Positions 61,628-64,000 of a stretch of 64,000 nucleotides of DNA are shown here, piece after piece. The stretch spans positions 1 to 64,000 of the forward strand of contig CAOLHI010003152.1 of NCBI GenBank assembly GCA_948474755.1, in the 5' to 3' direction. Origin of the DNA: Ctenosaura bakeri. Taxonomy: Eukaryota > Chordata > Lepidosauria > Squamata > Iguanidae. The position numbers were made by a program, and so were the translations under genes. Positions within the stretch are counted from its first letter, which is position 1. Every line of letters starts with the position of its first letter. The notes beneath the pieces were generated by a model. That model had not been told where the DNA came from. It did no database searches and worked only from the letters and a program-made list of their open reading frames with translations.

Positions 61628-61995
61628 GTTTTGTAAGAATGCTATATAAGCTTGGTATAACTGCTGGGTATCCAGTAGATGCTGAGCATGTGTGCCAGAC
61701 TCCACTCAGTGTGTTATCTATCTAATAAGCTGCTGTATTCAACCTATTAACAGATTTCACTCATGAACCTTATAGGGTTCATTTTCACCTACATTGTCCC
61801 ACACATCCGGAGGGTGACAGGCTGGAGAAGGTTTAGCCCTTTGAAAGCAGTAGATGTGGTTGTATGGTGGTCTCAACCATCCATCAGCATCCCTGCCAAC
61901 ATCAAGTATCTGTAAAGAGCTCTAGCAATGCCTCTTTTGCTGTCTGCCAGTGCTTGCCTTTTAGTTACCATGTGATTTTTTTTTGTGCCCCTCAG

Positions 61996-62094
61996 AGCTC
62001 AACCGGTAGTGACGGTCAAAACCCAACTGGTCTTACCAGATGCACTGAATCCAGAGAATAAACTGTGTGAGGCATCAGGAGCACAAGCCAGCTG
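61996..62094 (+). CDS. ITGA2B: ITGA2B exon 15: start of thigh domain
   Basis: Acceptor TTTTTTTTGTGCCCCTCAG; donor GTGAGC. Completes Arg and reads AQPVVTVKTQLVLPDALNPE, NKLCEASGAQAS, plus TG of a split codon that is probably Cys (human RAQPVVKAS..LNPAVKSC..PVSC). This is the last exon in the window; later thigh, calf, transmembrane and cytoplasmic exons lie beyond 64000. Confidence 0.93.
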
Positions 62095-62523
62095 GTGAGC
62101 TGAGTGGCAATGGTATTCCTTTTGTTCTAAATCATTCACTCCAGAGCCCTAGAGATGTCTGATGCCCACTGGTGCTGGTGGGGTGGAGCAAAGTGTCAGC
62201 AGAGGGTGAACCAGCTACCTCTAATTTGCTAGTCAATGTCCTTCCTTGCAAAGCTTAAATATATTTTTCATCCCTCTGTTGGTTCAGATGGGTTTTTCAG
62301 GTTATGTAAGCAGTTGCCCCATCTGGTCAAACTATGTGACCACTCTTGTCCCAGATCCCATTGTTCTTAAGCGGGTCACGTTTTGCATACAAAATCCATT
62401 AGACCTGTCAATAAAGCCAATGTATGCCTCTTTGATTCCCTTCTAGGTTCTTCTTTTTTGTGACAAAAGGGAAGTCAAGGGCAGACTTTCCATTGGGAAA
62501 ATGATTCATGGTATATTCTATGG

Positions 62524-62722
62524 GTCTTTCTGTCCTACACTGTTATAGTGTTATTATTGCACTTTCAATATCCTATGGAATTCTGGGGTTTGCAGTTGAG
62601 GGAGGGGCCTTTAGAATTCTCAGCCAGAGAGCTCTTTGGCCTCAGTAAACTACAAATCCCAGAATTCCACAGAATGTTGAAAGTGAAATAATAGCACTAC
62701 AACAGTATAGTATGGAAAGGAC
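62524..62722 (+). mobile_element. Palindromic MITE family A, 199-bp form
   Basis: Arms GTCTTTCTGTCCTACACTGT and AACAGTATAGTATGGAAAGG then AC; centre in the same orientation as 34762. Intron 15. Confidence 0.85.
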
Positions 62723-63182
62723 TTTGTTTGTCTAGCTAAAATATTTATAGCCCTCCTTCCCAATTTAAAAAAACAAAAAAACAGATTAACTAATGATAAT
62801 TACTTTAACAAAAGGAAGAACTAAAATACAACAAAAATATATTAGCATAGGGGAATCATCTTTGGCCAATGGAAATAAAAGAATTACTGTCAAACAGACC
62901 TTTCAGAAAAGCTACATCTTTGCTGCAGAAAACCAGTGATCATAGAGCCTGGTGGACCTCCCTTGGGTAGGTTTTCTATAACTCTGGTGTGATGAGAGGC
63001 TGAGAAAGCCCTTACTGATGTCAGAATTTATGAAAGTTAGTATTCTGGATTACAACTCCCAGAATACAGCAGCCAACATGGCCATCACACACTGTTGATG
63101 CACACATGTAGTTTCCCTTCATTTCTGCTTCCTTTTTTTTTTTAAGTTGAAATCCCATTTAGTACCATTTAGAGTTGTTGTA

Positions 63183-63408
63183 ATGATGTGTCTTCAAGAT
63201 GACTCTTACTTATGCAGGCCTTATGCTGGGCTTTCTTGCCAAGGTTTCTTCCAGAGGAGGTTTGCTATTGTCTTCCTTTGAGGCTAAGAGGAGTGCCCAA
63301 AGTGACACAGTGGATTTTCAAGGCTGAGTGGGAATTGAACCCTGGTCTCCCAGACAGTCAAACCACTATACTATGCAGGCTGTTTCCAACCAGAGTAGAC
63401 CTCCATTT
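63183..63408 (-). mobile_element. Sauria-type SINE, nearly complete
   Basis: The complement runs from tail (ATGTGTCTTCAAGATGACTC) through AGGAGGTTTGCTATTGTCTT to the B box (GAATTGAACCCTGGTCTCC) and head (AACCACTATACTATGCAGGC). Intron 15. Confidence 0.82.
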
Positions 63409-63429
63409 AATGAATGGAACTTAAATAAG

Positions 63430-63607
63430 GCCATTTCCACCCAAGGCTGTTATAGCGCTATGATTCCACTTTCAACATCCTATGGAATCCTTGGGTTTGC
63501 AGTTTTGGGAGGGGCCATCCAGCCCCTCCTGAAACTGCAAACCCCAGGATTTCATAAGATGTTGAAAGTGGAATCATAGCACAATAACAGCCTCGTGTGA
63601 AAATGGC
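63430..63607. mobile_element. Palindromic MITE family A, 178-bp form
   Basis: Arms GCCATTTCCACCCAAGGCTG and CAGCCTCGTGTGAAAATGGC; palindromic centre GGGAGGGGCC .. AGCCCCTCC. Flanks ATAAG / TTAAG are a possible imperfect 5-bp duplication. Intron 15. Confidence 0.88.
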
Positions 63608-64000
63608 TTAAGTGTTGGTTTACCATGTTTCCATTGATTCAGTGGGTAAGATGTAATGAAAACAGAGATTCCCAAAGACATGGGGAAAGAGAGTACCAAC
63701 AGGGACAGAGTGGGGAATAGAGAGCAGATTGGACATATAGGTCTGAGTGGACACTGAAAGTCCCTGGGTGAAATGCCTAGTAACTGCTTTGAGAGATCCT
63801 TGCCTTCCAGCATTGTTCATCACTCCATCAAGTACAGGCTTCCTTCCCCGAAGTCTGAGTCAGCAGTAATTTCCATAGGCATACACCAGTTTTCCTCAAC
63901 CTAGTGCGCCCAAGATATGCTGGACTACAATTCCCATCATCCCCAGACAACATGAGCTATATTGGCTGCAGATTGTATACCAAGCCATCTAGGGAGTCAT

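Noticed and set aside
29578..62094. Assignment to ITGAV or ITGA5
   Set aside because: Parts of the propeller are shared by these paralogues, but the leader-LNL start, blade 1 Cys context (YLCPW) and GPATCH8 neighbour fit ITGA2B best.

Overview
This window is vertebrate nuclear DNA, most likely from a squamate reptile (lizard or snake). The evidence is long introns with canonical GT..AG splicing and an unmistakably reptilian repeat load: Bov-B/RTE, CR1, L2-like and young L1 LINEs, tRNA-derived Sauria-type SINEs, a 5S rRNA-derived SINE with the same Bov-B-like tail, and many short palindromic DNA transposons. There are no bacterial operons, CRISPR arrays or phage genes.

Two protein-coding genes lie on the plus strand, in the order known from other vertebrates (GPATCH8 next to ITGA2B, human 17q21.31). 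The first 15.2 kb is read as an intron of GPATCH8. Its last two coding exons are at 15209-15339 and 15915-19752, followed by a 3'UTR of about 2.1 kb ending near tandem AATAAA signals at about 21.82 kb. GPATCH8 is a nuclear G-patch protein; here only the part after the zinc finger, including the Lys-rich, Arg/Ser-rich and His/Ala/Gln-rich tail, is in view. After an intergenic stretch of about 7.7 kb comes the 5' half of ITGA2B (platelet integrin alpha-IIb). Fifteen coding exons from 29578 to 62094 splice to one open frame of 517 complete codons: signal peptide, seven-bladed beta-propeller with cation-binding loops, and the start of the thigh domain. The rest of the gene is beyond the right edge.

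Almost everything else is repeats. The ITGA2B introns hold at least 14 copies of one palindromic MITE family (a 200-bp and a 178-bp subfamily); three copies have perfect 5-bp target duplications, and none was seen left of about 34.7 kb apart from one core fragment. Intron 1 holds a 2.36-kb 5'-truncated L1 with a perfect 16-bp target duplication. The GPATCH8 intron holds a pogo/Tigger-like element containing an 81-bp minisatellite, a mariner-like element with a SINE inside it, a SINE split by an L2-like LINE 3' end, and two CpG-rich transposons that could be mistaken for CpG islands.

I found no convincing new gene system. The items most worth a second look are the 5-bp-duplicating palindromic MITE family and its hairpins, the SINE/Bov-B partner set, the reading-frame-preserving minisatellite, and one unexplained splice-flanked 63-bp candidate exon between the two genes. 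Exon coordinates come from reading splice sites by eye and from recalled family sequences; no alignment was run.
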